A stretch of 10,364 bases of DNA from assembly GCA_021804525.1 (NCBI GenBank), contig JAJZHJ010000019.1, forward strand, positions 1 to 10,364, given 5' to 3'. The notes under the pieces are model-generated. The model was not told the origin of the DNA, did no database searches, and worked only from the letters and a program-made list of their open reading frames with translations. Both the position numbers and the translations under genes were made by a program. Positions 1 to 7,207 of the stretch are shown in pieces. Source of the stretch: Bacteroidota bacterium (GTDB lineage Bacteria; Bacteroidota; Bacteroidia; Bacteroidales; Paludibacteraceae). Position 1 is the first letter of the stretch. The number at the start of each line of letters is the position of its first letter.

Positions 1-99
1 ACAGCTAAATCCACCTGGCCATCTCATATACTGCCCCAAATTCCTTTTATTCATTTTTCTGCATTTTTCAACGAATCAGATTTTTCCATATTTGAAATA

Positions 100-130
100 T
101 TTGATAAGTCAAGGAAAGTCTATACATTTG
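100..130 (+). promoter_or_regulatory. Candidate Bacteroidetes-type promoter of the sigma/anti-sigma operon
   Basis: A TTTG box at 100-103 and a TACATTTG box at 123-130 are separated by 19 bases. This fits the Bacteroidetes housekeeping promoter pattern TTTG-N19 to 21-TAnnTTTG. Transcription would begin near 137 and leave a leader of about 146 nt before the ECF sigma start codon. The match is read directly from the sequence; its activity is inferred. Confidence 0.55.
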
Positions 131-151
131 CACGTTTTGCTCCCACATTTA

Positions 152-172
152 CGTTGTCATACTGCGACAACG
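152..172 (+). repeat. Perfect 7-bp inverted repeat in the sigma-gene leader
   Basis: CGTTGTC (152-158) and GACAACG (166-172) are exact reverse complements around a 7-base loop. The hairpin lies just downstream of the predicted transcription start, so it could be a 5' mRNA structure or an operator. No T-run follows, so it does not look like a terminator. Its function is unknown. Confidence 0.45.
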
Positions 173-248
173 AATGCTCCCGCAAATGGGACATCCCGTG
201 CAACGGTTTATGAAACGCGTTAGCAAGAAACAGAAAATGACAACTTTA

Positions 249-273
249 ATCAAATTAGAATCAACTAATTGAT
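249..273 (+). repeat. AT-rich inverted repeat just before the sigma-factor start codon
   Basis: ATCAAATTAG (249-258) pairs with CTAATTGAT (265-273) apart from one bulged A, around a 6-base loop. It ends 9 bases before the ATG at 283, so if folded in the mRNA it would sit in the translation-initiation region. The pairing is all A/T except for two G-C pairs, and the structure may be weak. Confidence 0.3.
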
Positions 274-282
274 ATTGTTACT

Positions 283-858
283 ATGCATGAAGAACATTAT
301 TTACTAACAGGACTTTGTCAGGGGAACAAAGAAGCTTTTTCTTTATTGTTCAGAAGATATTATAAAGACATGGTTCTATTTGGAGGAAATTTCTTGTATG
401 ACAAAACTCGATGCGAGGATATTGTCCAAACTATCTTTACCCAATTGTGGGAAAATCGGGAAACGCTAGTAATAGAAACTTCATTAAAATCATTTTTACT
501 TCAGTCGGTCAAGAATGGCTGTATCGATGAATTACGACATAATAAAAGCATCAAAGAACACGAAATATATACAGAAGCTTTCGGTCCGCTTGGAGACATG
601 GATACAGAGAATTATATTTTATACTCTGATTTGCAAACTCACTTGAACGATGCCTTGGATAAATTACCGGAAACCTACAGGCAAGCATTTATGATGAATC
701 GTTTTGACGGCTTAAAATATAAAGAAATAGCACAAAAGCTGGATGTTTCGGAACGAACAGTGGAAGTTCGTATTGGCAAAGCCATCGGATTGCTTAGACA
801 TTATCTGAAAGACTTTCTCATACTAATTCTCGTTCTTCTATCTCTTAATAATTTGTAA
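283..858 (+). CDS. ECF-family RNA polymerase sigma factor (Bacteroidetes FecI-like)
   Basis: This 191-residue protein has the two-domain layout and usual length of ECF sigma factors. Region 2 spans about residues 14-80, with the core-binding segment DIVQTIFTQLW at 46-56. Region 4 spans about 125-175, with a helix-turn-helix near 143-163 (GLKYKEIAQKLDVSERTVEVR) that reads the -35 element. A divergent linker joins the two. It is expected to direct RNA polymerase to the downstream transport operon when released by the FecR-like protein encoded 53 bases downstream; the two genes share a promoter and a terminator. After region 4 there is a strongly hydrophobic C-terminal tail (residues 178-187) that could contact the membrane or the anti-sigma factor. 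The ATG start gives a complete region 2, and no Shine-Dalgarno site is obvious. Family assignment is firm; the regulon is inferred from position. Confidence 0.95.
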   Translation: MHEEHYLLTGLCQGNKEAFSLLFRRYYKDMVLFGGNFLYDKTRCEDIVQTIFTQLWENRETLVIETSLKSFLLQSVKNGCIDELRHNKSIKEHEIYTEAFGPLGDMDTENYILYSDLQTHLNDALDKLPETYRQAFMMNRFDGLKYKEIAQKLDVSERTVEVRIGKAIGLLRHYLKDFLILILVLLSLNNL

Positions 859-898
859 TCGATTGTGGTTAATCAACAGAATTACGTCATATATAAGT

Positions 899-903
899 AA
901 GGA
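899..903 (+). promoter_or_regulatory. Ribosome binding site candidate of the FecR-like gene
   Basis: AAGGA lies 8 bases before the ATG at 912. It is one of the few Shine-Dalgarno-like sites in this window, where most starts are preceded only by A/T-rich sequence. It supports 912 as the start. Confidence 0.4.
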
Positions 904-911
904 ACAAAGAC

Positions 912-1952
912 ATGCAAAAAAATGAATACATAATAGATGAATTAATAGCCAAATGGCTTTCGAAAGGGATTAGAGAAGAAGAACTGCAATTTTTAGTTCA
1001 ATGGATTCAGGAAAGTGCTGAGAATAAAACATATTTTGAACAACTGAAAAATATTTGGCAAATAGCTAACCCTGCATTCAATCCTTCCAGCATCAATACG
1101 GAACAGGCTATGTCCACAGTAATGAATCGGATTGAACATCATAAATGGACAAAAAAACCAATCATTATTTGGTGGCAAAAGATTGCTGCAATTTTATTTT
1201 TGCCTGTACTTTTGGTGGCCGGTTACTTTCTAACTGTTCACCCTTTGCCAGACAATAATAAACAGATGGCTATGGTTTATCAGGAAATTAGCTCTCCTTT
1301 TGGAGTTACTTCAAAAATAAATCTACCTGATAGTTCCACCGTATGGTTGAATTCAGGGAGTAAATTAAAATTCCCCATGGTTTTTGAAGGTAAAGAACGA
1401 AATGTATACCTTTCTGGAGAAGCCTTTTTTAAAGTGCATTCTGATAAGCTTCATCCGTTTATTGTTGAGACAAACCACTTAAAAGTAACAGCTACCGGAA
1501 CCCAATTCGATGTTGAATCCTACTTATCTGACACGCTTACATCGGTAACCCTCATAAAAGGAATTGTCAATGTGAAGATTGGTAAGAATAAAAAAGTTGT
1601 ATTACGTCCAAATCAACGTTTAGTATTCAATTCATTATCGAACCAGCATAATGTGATGGCAACGGATGCACAAGAATGGGAATTATGGAAAGAAGGAATA
1701 CTGGCATTTAGAGACGAACCGCTGGAAGAAGTGTTTCAAAGAATTGGCAGAGCTTTCAATGTAGATATCAGTGTCAAAGATCAATTTATTGCTCGTCAGC
1801 GATATAGAGCTACTTTTAAAAATGAGTCGCTTGATGAGATTTTACATTTATTACAATTAACAGCTCCCATTCAATATAAGAGGATAAAGAGAAATAATCT
1901 TGGCAATAACTACTATAATAAAGAATCAATTGAAGTATACAGAGCAGATTAA
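912..1952 (+). CDS. FecR-like transmembrane anti-sigma factor
   Basis: The 346-residue protein has the standard Bacteroidetes FecR layout. The cytoplasmic N-terminal part (1-88) would hold the sigma factor. One membrane segment spans about 89-108 (IAAILFLPVLLVAGYF). The periplasmic FecR domain covers about 125-245 and includes the typical stretches LPDSSTVWLNSGSKLKFP and LSGEAFFKV followed by FIVET and VTATGTQFDV. The C-terminal domain (about 259-325, DUF4974 type) begins WKEGILAFRDEPLEEV. In the FecI/FecR/FecA paradigm the periplasmic part senses the STN domain of a TonB-dependent transporter, which here would be the product of the gene at 2287. It lies immediately downstream of the sigma gene and is followed by a strong terminator, so the pair forms a discrete two-gene operon. 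No truncation is seen. Confidence 0.93.
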   Translation: MQKNEYIIDELIAKWLSKGIREEELQFLVQWIQESAENKTYFEQLKNIWQIANPAFNPSSINTEQAMSTVMNRIEHHKWTKKPIIIWWQKIAAILFLPVLLVAGYFLTVHPLPDNNKQMAMVYQEISSPFGVTSKINLPDSSTVWLNSGSKLKFPMVFEGKERNVYLSGEAFFKVHSDKLHPFIVETNHLKVTATGTQFDVESYLSDTLTSVTLIKGIVNVKIGKNKKVVLRPNQRLVFNSLSNQHNVMATDAQEWELWKEGILAFRDEPLEEVFQRIGRAFNVDISVKDQFIARQRYRATFKNESLDEILHLLQLTAPIQYKRIKRNNLGNNYYNKESIEVYRAD

Positions 1953-1964
1953 ATACATTTTGTT

Positions 1965-2017
1965 AAAAATCCCACATGGAAATTTTTAAGAGAATTTCTA
2001 TGTGGGATTTTTTTTTT
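1965..2017 (+). terminator. Strong intrinsic terminator after the sigma/anti-sigma operon
   Basis: ATCCCACAT (1969-1977) pairs exactly with ATGTGGGAT (2000-2008). The stem extends inward through GGAAATT/AATTTCT (one G-U pair) and outward through A-T pairs, giving roughly 16-20 bp with an 8-base loop. It is followed by an unbroken run of 10 T (2008-2017). It starts 12 bases after the FecR-like stop codon, so it separates regulator transcription from the transport operon. Confidence 0.92.
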
Positions 2018-2116
2018 GATCCGTCTTATTGTAGGAAGCACTTTGAACTGCTTTATATCATTAATCATTAATTAGAATTTGTCATGAAAAACTCCACACG
2101 ATCATCACCTTTCTAT

Positions 2117-2149
2117 TTTCTATCGTAGCTATAACTAAAGTTACCTTTG
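2117..2149 (+). promoter_or_regulatory. Candidate promoter of the SusC-SusD-SusE operon
   Basis: A TACCTTTG box at 2142-2149 matches TAnnTTTG. The best upstream element at permitted spacing is TTTC at 2117-2120 (21 bases away), one base off TTTG. Transcription would start near 2156 with a leader of about 130 nt. If the upstream ECF sigma drives the operon, its own recognition site may overlap or differ from this one, and I could not define an ECF-specific motif from a single window. Confidence 0.4.
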
Positions 2150-2286
2150 TAATCATACAGATTTTTTTCGCAACGAACAATCATCTCATTAGATCATTGA
2201 TTATCTAAACTCACTAATGTTTGATTGTTTAGTAAATCAACAAACAGAAAGCTACAAAACAAGTTTATCAAAAACAAGATTAAATT

Positions 2287-5200
2287 ATGAAACACACAAA
2301 CTGTTGTAATTGCATTGATTTTTACCGGATATTTTTTATCCGGGCCAGCTTGATGGCCGTAATATTTCTATTATTTCAAGCTGTAACCATGAAGGCATAT
2401 TCTCAAACTACTGAATTGACATTGAATTTCAAAAATGCTACTGTAAAGCAGGTTCTCAATGAAATTGAAGCTAAAACGACATACCATTTTCTTTTTAACG
2501 ACCAGGATGTGGATGTAAATCGTAAGGTAAGCCTACCTGATACGAAACAGGATATCAACAATATTCTGTTCCAACTCTTCAAAGGTACAGACATAGTCTT
2601 TCGAATAGAAGGAAAACAAATCGTACTGACAAAACACAAACCCGAAGCTTTGCTAATAAAAGGTACTGTGAAGGATGAAAAAGGTGAGCCTGTAATTGGT
2701 GCCAGCGTTGTTATCCAAGGAACAACACAAGGAACAATTACTGATGTAAATGGCAACTTTTCATTTACAGCGCCTGCAAACGCTACATTAACAGTTTCTT
2801 ATATTGGATACGAAACGGTTAAGGTATCCATAGAAGGAAAAACTCAGTTTGATATTAATCTGAAACAATCAGCAGTTGCCCTAAATGAAGTGGTAGCGAT
2901 TGGATACGGAAAAGTTAAGAAAAGTGATGCTACGGGATCTCTTTCAATTGTTTCATCAAAAGATTTCGACATGGGCGCTATTAGTTCTCCTGAACAACTT
3001 CTAGCAGGGAAATCAGCAGGAGTTGTTGTTACATCAAATAGTGGAGCACCAGGTATTTCATCTACAATTCGAATTGAAGGTGGATCATCCCTGTATGCAA
3101 GTAACGATCCTTTGTATGTAATTGATGGCGTACCAATCGTATCAACAACTGCAGCTGGCAGCTCCGGACCGTTATCTACATTAAATCCGAGTGATATCGA
3201 ATCATTTACTATTTTAAAGGATGCTTCAGCCACTGCTATTTACGGTTCGAGAGCTTCTGGTGGAGTCATTCTTATTACCACAAAAAAAGGTGGAAAAAAA
3301 TTATCGATTACTTACAATGAGAGCACGTCCATTGCCACAGTCCCTAAAACATTAAATGTATTAAATGCAACTGATTTTCGCGCAGCTGTCGCAGACCACT
3401 ATCCCGGGTCAGTTGATCTTTTAGGCACAGGTACAGACCAAACATCCAGTACTAACTGGCAAAATGAAATATTTCAGACTGCGCTTGGGCAAGACCATAC
3501 ACTAAGTATATCAGGCACAACCGGAAAACTTCCTTTTCGTGTTTCTGTTGGATACAATAACACAAACGGCATTCTGAAAACCTATAACTTTAATAGAACC
3601 ACAATGGATGTTGGGTTAGACCCAAATTTCTTTAATAATAGCCTTAAAGTTCACGTGAACTTAAGTGGCACGTATAATGGAAATAATTTTGCCGATCAAA
3701 GTGCAATTGCAAATGCAGTAGCAATGGATCCTACAAAACCGATTCTCAATAATAATACCGCATGGAGAGGTTATACAACCTGGACTCAAAATGCAAACTC
3801 TGATCCCAATGGACCTGCTGTTGCACTTGGGACTCCAAATCCTGTAGCTCAATTAAATTTAACAGATAATACTTCAACAGTATTAAGAAGCATTGGTAGT
3901 ATATCGTTTGATTATCAAGTTCCATTCATCCCGAATTTACATGCTAATTTAAATATGGGTTACGATTATTCTGAAAGTAAAGGACATAATAATGTACAAG
4001 ATAGTACAGCCTGGACGAATAATGCATCAGTTGCCGGAGGATATTATAGTCCTTACCATCAAACGAATAAAAACACCTCGTTAGATTTTTATTTGAATTA
4101 TGTCAAACAAATCAATCCTATTAAAAGTGAATTTAATTTGATGGCAGGTTATTCTTATGCTCATTCTTATAGTGCAATTACCGATTCTACCATGAATGCC
4201 GCTAAAACTGTTTATTCTGCTGTAGCAACGTTTAGCCCTACGGCAGTTAATCTAGTTTCATTTTACGGAAGGTTAAATTATACCTTAATGAGCAAGTATC
4301 TTTTGACTTTTACATTACGTGATGATGGTACTTCACGTTTTGGCCCAGGCAATAAATGGGGGTTGTTCCCAGCAGCAGCTTTTGCCTGGAAGATCAATGA
4401 TGAACCTTTTTTAAAAAATAGCAGAGCGATCTCCGAACTTAAATTAAGATTAGGATATGGCGTTACAGGACAGCAACAAATTAATCAAGGTGATTTTCCA
4501 TATGTGGGATCTTACCAATTTGGAGATAGCTTTACTCAATACGGATTAGGAAATCAATTTATCACGACTGTAAGACCTAATGGATATGATGCAAATATTA
4601 AATGGGAAACAACAAAAAATGCCAATATTGGGTTAGATTATGGGTTTTTTAATAATAGGATTAACGGTAGTATTGATATTTTCAATAAGATAACCGATAA
4701 TTTAATTAGCCAGGTACCCCCGGCAGCTGGCACAAACTTTACAAATTCTCTTTTATCAAATGTAGGAAGTTTGGATAATAAAGGATTAGATTTTTCTATT
4801 AATGGCACAATTATTTCTACAAATGATTGGAATTGGGAAGTTGGTTACAACGTTAGTTTTGATAAAGTGAAGATCACTAAATTGACTAATAGTAATATCC
4901 CAAATTATAGCATACCCCAGGGCTTTATACAAGGATCTTCAAATGATAATGCACAAGTTTTTATGGTTGGACAAACTCCATATTCTTTTTATGTTTATCA
5001 ACAAGTATATAATAAAAATGGAATGCCAGTTGAAGGTGTTTATGTTGATAGAAATCATGATGGAATAATTAACAGTAGTGATTTATATTGTGATCATAGT
5101 CCAACACCTGATGCAGTTATGGGTATATCTTCACGGTTAAAATATAAAAATTGGAACTTTGCATTTGATGGAAGAGTAAGTTTAGGCAATTATGTGTTTA

Positions 5201-5544
5201 ATAATGTAGCAGCTAATAGTTCTTGGAATACAGTTCTACACAATGCTGATTATCTACAGAATGTAACCACACAAATCTATCAAACGAATTTCCAATATCA
5301 AGAATATCATTCAGATATTTATATTCAAAATGCATCATTCTTCAGAATGGATGATATGAGTTTAGGATATTATTTCGGTAACATTTTCAATCAAAAAGTT
5401 AATCTACAATTAAGCCTTACATGTCAGAATGTTTTCGTCATTACTCCATATAAAGGGCTAGATCCAGAAATTAATGGTGGCATTGATAATAATTTCTTCC
5501 CCAGACCAAGGACTTATGTAATTGGATTGAATTTGCAGTTTTAA
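2287..5544 (+). CDS. SusC-like TonB-dependent outer-membrane transporter with STN signalling domain
   Basis: The 1085-residue protein is predicted to import oligosaccharides across the outer membrane using TonB energy. In order it has: a long n-region with an N-terminal cysteine cluster (C6, C7, C9) and R14, R19; a hydrophobic signal core (about 20-34) with likely cleavage near AYSQ (37-40); an STN domain (about 43-115); a carboxypeptidase-D-like regulatory domain (about 122-195); the TonB-box region NEVVAIGYGKVKK (200-212); a plug (about 215-337) with VIDGVPI and the typical SATAIYGSRASGGVILITTKKG segment; then a beta-barrel ending in aromatic F1085. A DxNxDGxxxxxD calcium-loop-like motif lies at 921-932. 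The start at 2287 is preferred because a start at M23 would lose the positive residues of the signal peptide. The STN domain implies signalling to the FecR-like protein upstream. The SusD-like gene follows after 20 bases. The substrate, probably alpha-glucan oligosaccharides, is inferred from the neighbours. Confidence 0.95.
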   Translation: MKHTNCCNCIDFYRIFFIRASLMAVIFLLFQAVTMKAYSQTTELTLNFKNATVKQVLNEIEAKTTYHFLFNDQDVDVNRKVSLPDTKQDINNILFQLFKGTDIVFRIEGKQIVLTKHKPEALLIKGTVKDEKGEPVIGASVVIQGTTQGTITDVNGNFSFTAPANATLTVSYIGYETVKVSIEGKTQFDINLKQSAVALNEVVAIGYGKVKKSDATGSLSIVSSKDFDMGAISSPEQLLAGKSAGVVVTSNSGAPGISSTIRIEGGSSLYASNDPLYVIDGVPIVSTTAAGSSGPLSTLNPSDIESFTILKDASATAIYGSRASGGVILITTKKGGKKLSITYNESTSIATVPKTLNVLNATDFRAAVADHYPGSVDLLGTGTDQTSSTNWQNEIFQTALGQDHTLSISGTTGKLPFRVSVGYNNTNGILKTYNFNRTTMDVGLDPNFFNNSLKVHVNLSGTYNGNNFADQSAIANAVAMDPTKPILNNNTAWRGYTTWTQNANSDPNGPAVALGTPNPVAQLNLTDNTSTVLRSIGSISFDYQVPFIPNLHANLNMGYDYSESKGHNNVQDSTAWTNNASVAGGYYSPYHQTNKNTSLDFYLNYVKQINPIKSEFNLMAGYSYAHSYSAITDSTMNAAKTVYSAVATFSPTAVNLVSFYGRLNYTLMSKYLLTFTLRDDGTSRFGPGNKWGLFPAAAFAWKINDEPFLKNSRAISELKLRLGYGVTGQQQINQGDFPYVGSYQFGDSFTQYGLGNQFITTVRPNGYDANIKWETTKNANIGLDYGFFNNRINGSIDIFNKITDNLISQVPPAAGTNFTNSLLSNVGSLDNKGLDFSINGTIISTNDWNWEVGYNVSFDKVKITKLTNSNIPNYSIPQGFIQGSSNDNAQVFMVGQTPYSFYVYQQVYNKNGMPVEGVYVDRNHDGIINSSDLYCDHSPTPDAVMGISSRLKYKNWNFAFDGRVSLGNYVFNNVAANSSWNTVLHNADYLQNVTTQIYQTNFQYQEYHSDIYIQNASFFRMDDMSLGYYFGNIFNQKVNLQLSLTCQNVFVITPYKGLDPEINGGIDNNFFPRPRTYVIGLNLQF

Positions 5545-5564
5545 CTATAATAATCTTACATATT

Positions 5565-7187
5565 ATGAAATATAATAAATTATTTATTGCAGCAGCTTTA
5601 TTTGTTGCATTAGTAACAACAGGTTGTGTCAACAGCCTCGATATACAACCTCTTGATCCCAAATTAATAACTGCTGATGTGTTGTTTAATAATCCAGCAA
5701 ATTACTATTCCCTATTGGCTAAATGCTATGCAGGTCTCACTATAAGCGGACAATCAGGATCATCTGGTTCTCCTGATATTTCAAGCTCTGATCAGGGGGT
5801 TGCGACATTTTTACGTACTTTATGGACAGCTGAAGAAAATGGTACAGATGAGGTTCTTAACGGATGGGGTGATGGTGGATTGATCGAATTTCACAGTCAG
5901 GACATGTCAAACTTAAATACATACGATCTTGTTTTATATGATAGAATCTATTTTGACATTGCTGTCTGTAATGAATTCATCAGACAAGTTGATTCAAGAT
6001 TAAGTACGGTCCCTGACAACATTAAGGGTAATGTAATTCAATATTTGGCTGAAGCACGGTATTTGAGAGCATTGTATTATTATTATGCCATGGATTTATG
6101 GGGCAATGTGCCTTTTGTTACAGATAAGGATGCGGTTGGAGCAGGAATGCCTCCGCAAATCAAAAGGGCAGATTTGTTTGCTTACATCGAAAGTGAATTA
6201 AAAGCAATTAGCCCTTCATTGCTTCCTGCAAATCAGAATCCTCAATATTATGGAAGAGCAAATAGAGCCGCCGATTGGATGTTACTCGCTAAGATGTACT
6301 TAAATGCTAAAGTTTATACTGGTACCAGTAATTATAACGCATGTATCACTTATTGTGACAGCATTATGAATGCAGGGTATTCGCTTAATCCAAAATATTC
6401 AGAATTATTTCTTGCAGATAATAATGCTACTAGTTTAGATGAGATTATTTTCCCAATTGTTGAGGATGGTACTCATTCTCAAAATTATGGCGGAACATGT
6501 TTTATTATTAATGCTTCAGAGGGTGGTACTATGGATCCTTCATTTTATGGTATTGCCGGTGGATGGAGTGGGAACATGACAACTTCAACTTTTATCAATA
6601 AATTCTCTGATCCATCAGGGCTTACTGATCAGCGTGCTATGTTCTATAATTTCAACTATCCAAGACCAGGAGCTGGTCAAAATGCTACTCCTGCGCCTCC
6701 TCCTACAGCTGCAACAGCTTTTACGTCTACTTTAGCTGTTGATAAGTTTAAGAATGTCACTTCTACTGGAACACCAGGTGCAAACAGTACTTTCCCTGAT
6801 ACGGATTTCCCATTATTCCGCTTAGCTGATGTATATTTGATGTATGCAGAAGCAACGCTAAGAGGTGGAAATGGTGATATGTCTTTAGCCTTGCAATATG
6901 TAAATGATCTTCGCACTAGAGCTTATGGAAATACCTCAGGTAATATCGCTGCAAGTGATCTTACTTTGCCATTTATTTTAGATGAACGTGGTCGCGAATT
7001 GTATTGGGAAGCTACCAGAAGAACTGATTTGATTCGCTTTGGAGAATATTCAAATGGAGATTATATGTGGGACTGGAAAGGTGGTGTTATAAACGGTAAA
7101 GCTACCAGCTCAACAAATGATCTTTATCCAATTCCTGCTGCTGATATGACTGCAAATTCTAATTTAGTACAAAATCCTGGATATTAA
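5565..7187 (+). CDS. SusD/RagB-like surface glycan-binding lipoprotein
   Basis: This 540-residue protein is the usual length for SusD. It has a lipoprotein signal peptide with lipobox TTGC and acylated Cys21. Family hallmarks are the N-terminal NNPANYYSLLAKCYAGL (42-58), the TPR-type helix RYLRALYYYYAMDLWGNVPFV (165-185), FRLADVYLMYAEA (418-430), LDERGRELYWEATRRTDLIRFG (472-493), and the ending LYPIPAADM...NPGY. SusD caps the SusC barrel and binds glycan at the cell surface. The segment around 85-112 (LWTAEENGTDEV followed by W101) resembles the region that carries sugar-binding aromatics in starch-type SusD proteins; this is from memory and needs alignment. A Pro/Ala/Thr-rich stretch at 373-390 looks like a flexible loop. 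It is translationally close to both neighbours, with 20-base gaps and no Shine-Dalgarno site. Confidence 0.95.
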   Translation: MKYNKLFIAAALFVALVTTGCVNSLDIQPLDPKLITADVLFNNPANYYSLLAKCYAGLTISGQSGSSGSPDISSSDQGVATFLRTLWTAEENGTDEVLNGWGDGGLIEFHSQDMSNLNTYDLVLYDRIYFDIAVCNEFIRQVDSRLSTVPDNIKGNVIQYLAEARYLRALYYYYAMDLWGNVPFVTDKDAVGAGMPPQIKRADLFAYIESELKAISPSLLPANQNPQYYGRANRAADWMLLAKMYLNAKVYTGTSNYNACITYCDSIMNAGYSLNPKYSELFLADNNATSLDEIIFPIVEDGTHSQNYGGTCFIINASEGGTMDPSFYGIAGGWSGNMTTSTFINKFSDPSGLTDQRAMFYNFNYPRPGAGQNATPAPPPTAATAFTSTLAVDKFKNVTSTGTPGANSTFPDTDFPLFRLADVYLMYAEATLRGGNGDMSLALQYVNDLRTRAYGNTSGNIAASDLTLPFILDERGRELYWEATRRTDLIRFGEYSNGDYMWDWKGGVINGKATSSTNDLYPIPAADMTANSNLVQNPGY

Positions 7188-7207
7188 ATTTGTAAATAAT
7201 AATCAAA

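Larger units (their letters stand above)
1953..2286. other. Intergenic region between regulator operon and transport operon
   Basis: This 334-base gap contains no credible gene. It holds the terminator (1965-2017), a short inverted repeat AAGCA/TGCTT (2036-2053), a promoter candidate (2117-2149) and the susC leader. In the leader, TTGATT (2221-2226) pairs with AATCAA (2235-2240), and CTAAAC (2205-2210) with GTTTAG (2227-2232). These pairings overlap and cannot all form at once, so an alternating leader structure is possible but unproven. The longest forward reading frame noticed, from the ATG near 2084, is only 14 codons. Confidence 0.6.

Noticed and set aside
1..54. Minus-strand open frame starting at an ATG (54-52) and leaving the left edge, as a divergent gene.
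   Set aside because: Only 18 codons are visible, no promoter box is clear upstream on that strand, and the residues match nothing recognisable.
1..213. Open + strand frame from the left edge to a TGA at 211-213, about 70 codons, as the tail of an upstream gene.
   Set aside because: A second + strand frame is also open over the same stretch (to a TAG near 220). The region is pyrimidine-rich, which removes stops by composition. The translation matches no family I recognise, and a good promoter lies inside it.
174..272. Small + strand reading frame of about 32 codons in the sigma-gene leader, as a possible leader peptide.
   Set aside because: There is no ribosome binding site, no run of regulatory codons and no recognisable features; the length is within chance expectation.
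2227..2239. The 13-mer GTTTAGTAAATCA occurs before susC and again at 10045-10057, as a possible shared operator.
   Set aside because: In about 10 kb of AT-rich sequence a few exact 13-base matches are expected by chance, and the second copy has no gene in position to be controlled.
2844..3233. Minus-strand reading frames of 60-129 codons inside the susC, susD, susE and GH13 genes.
   Set aside because: They are antisense shadows of strongly supported + strand genes, with no family resemblance and no promoters.
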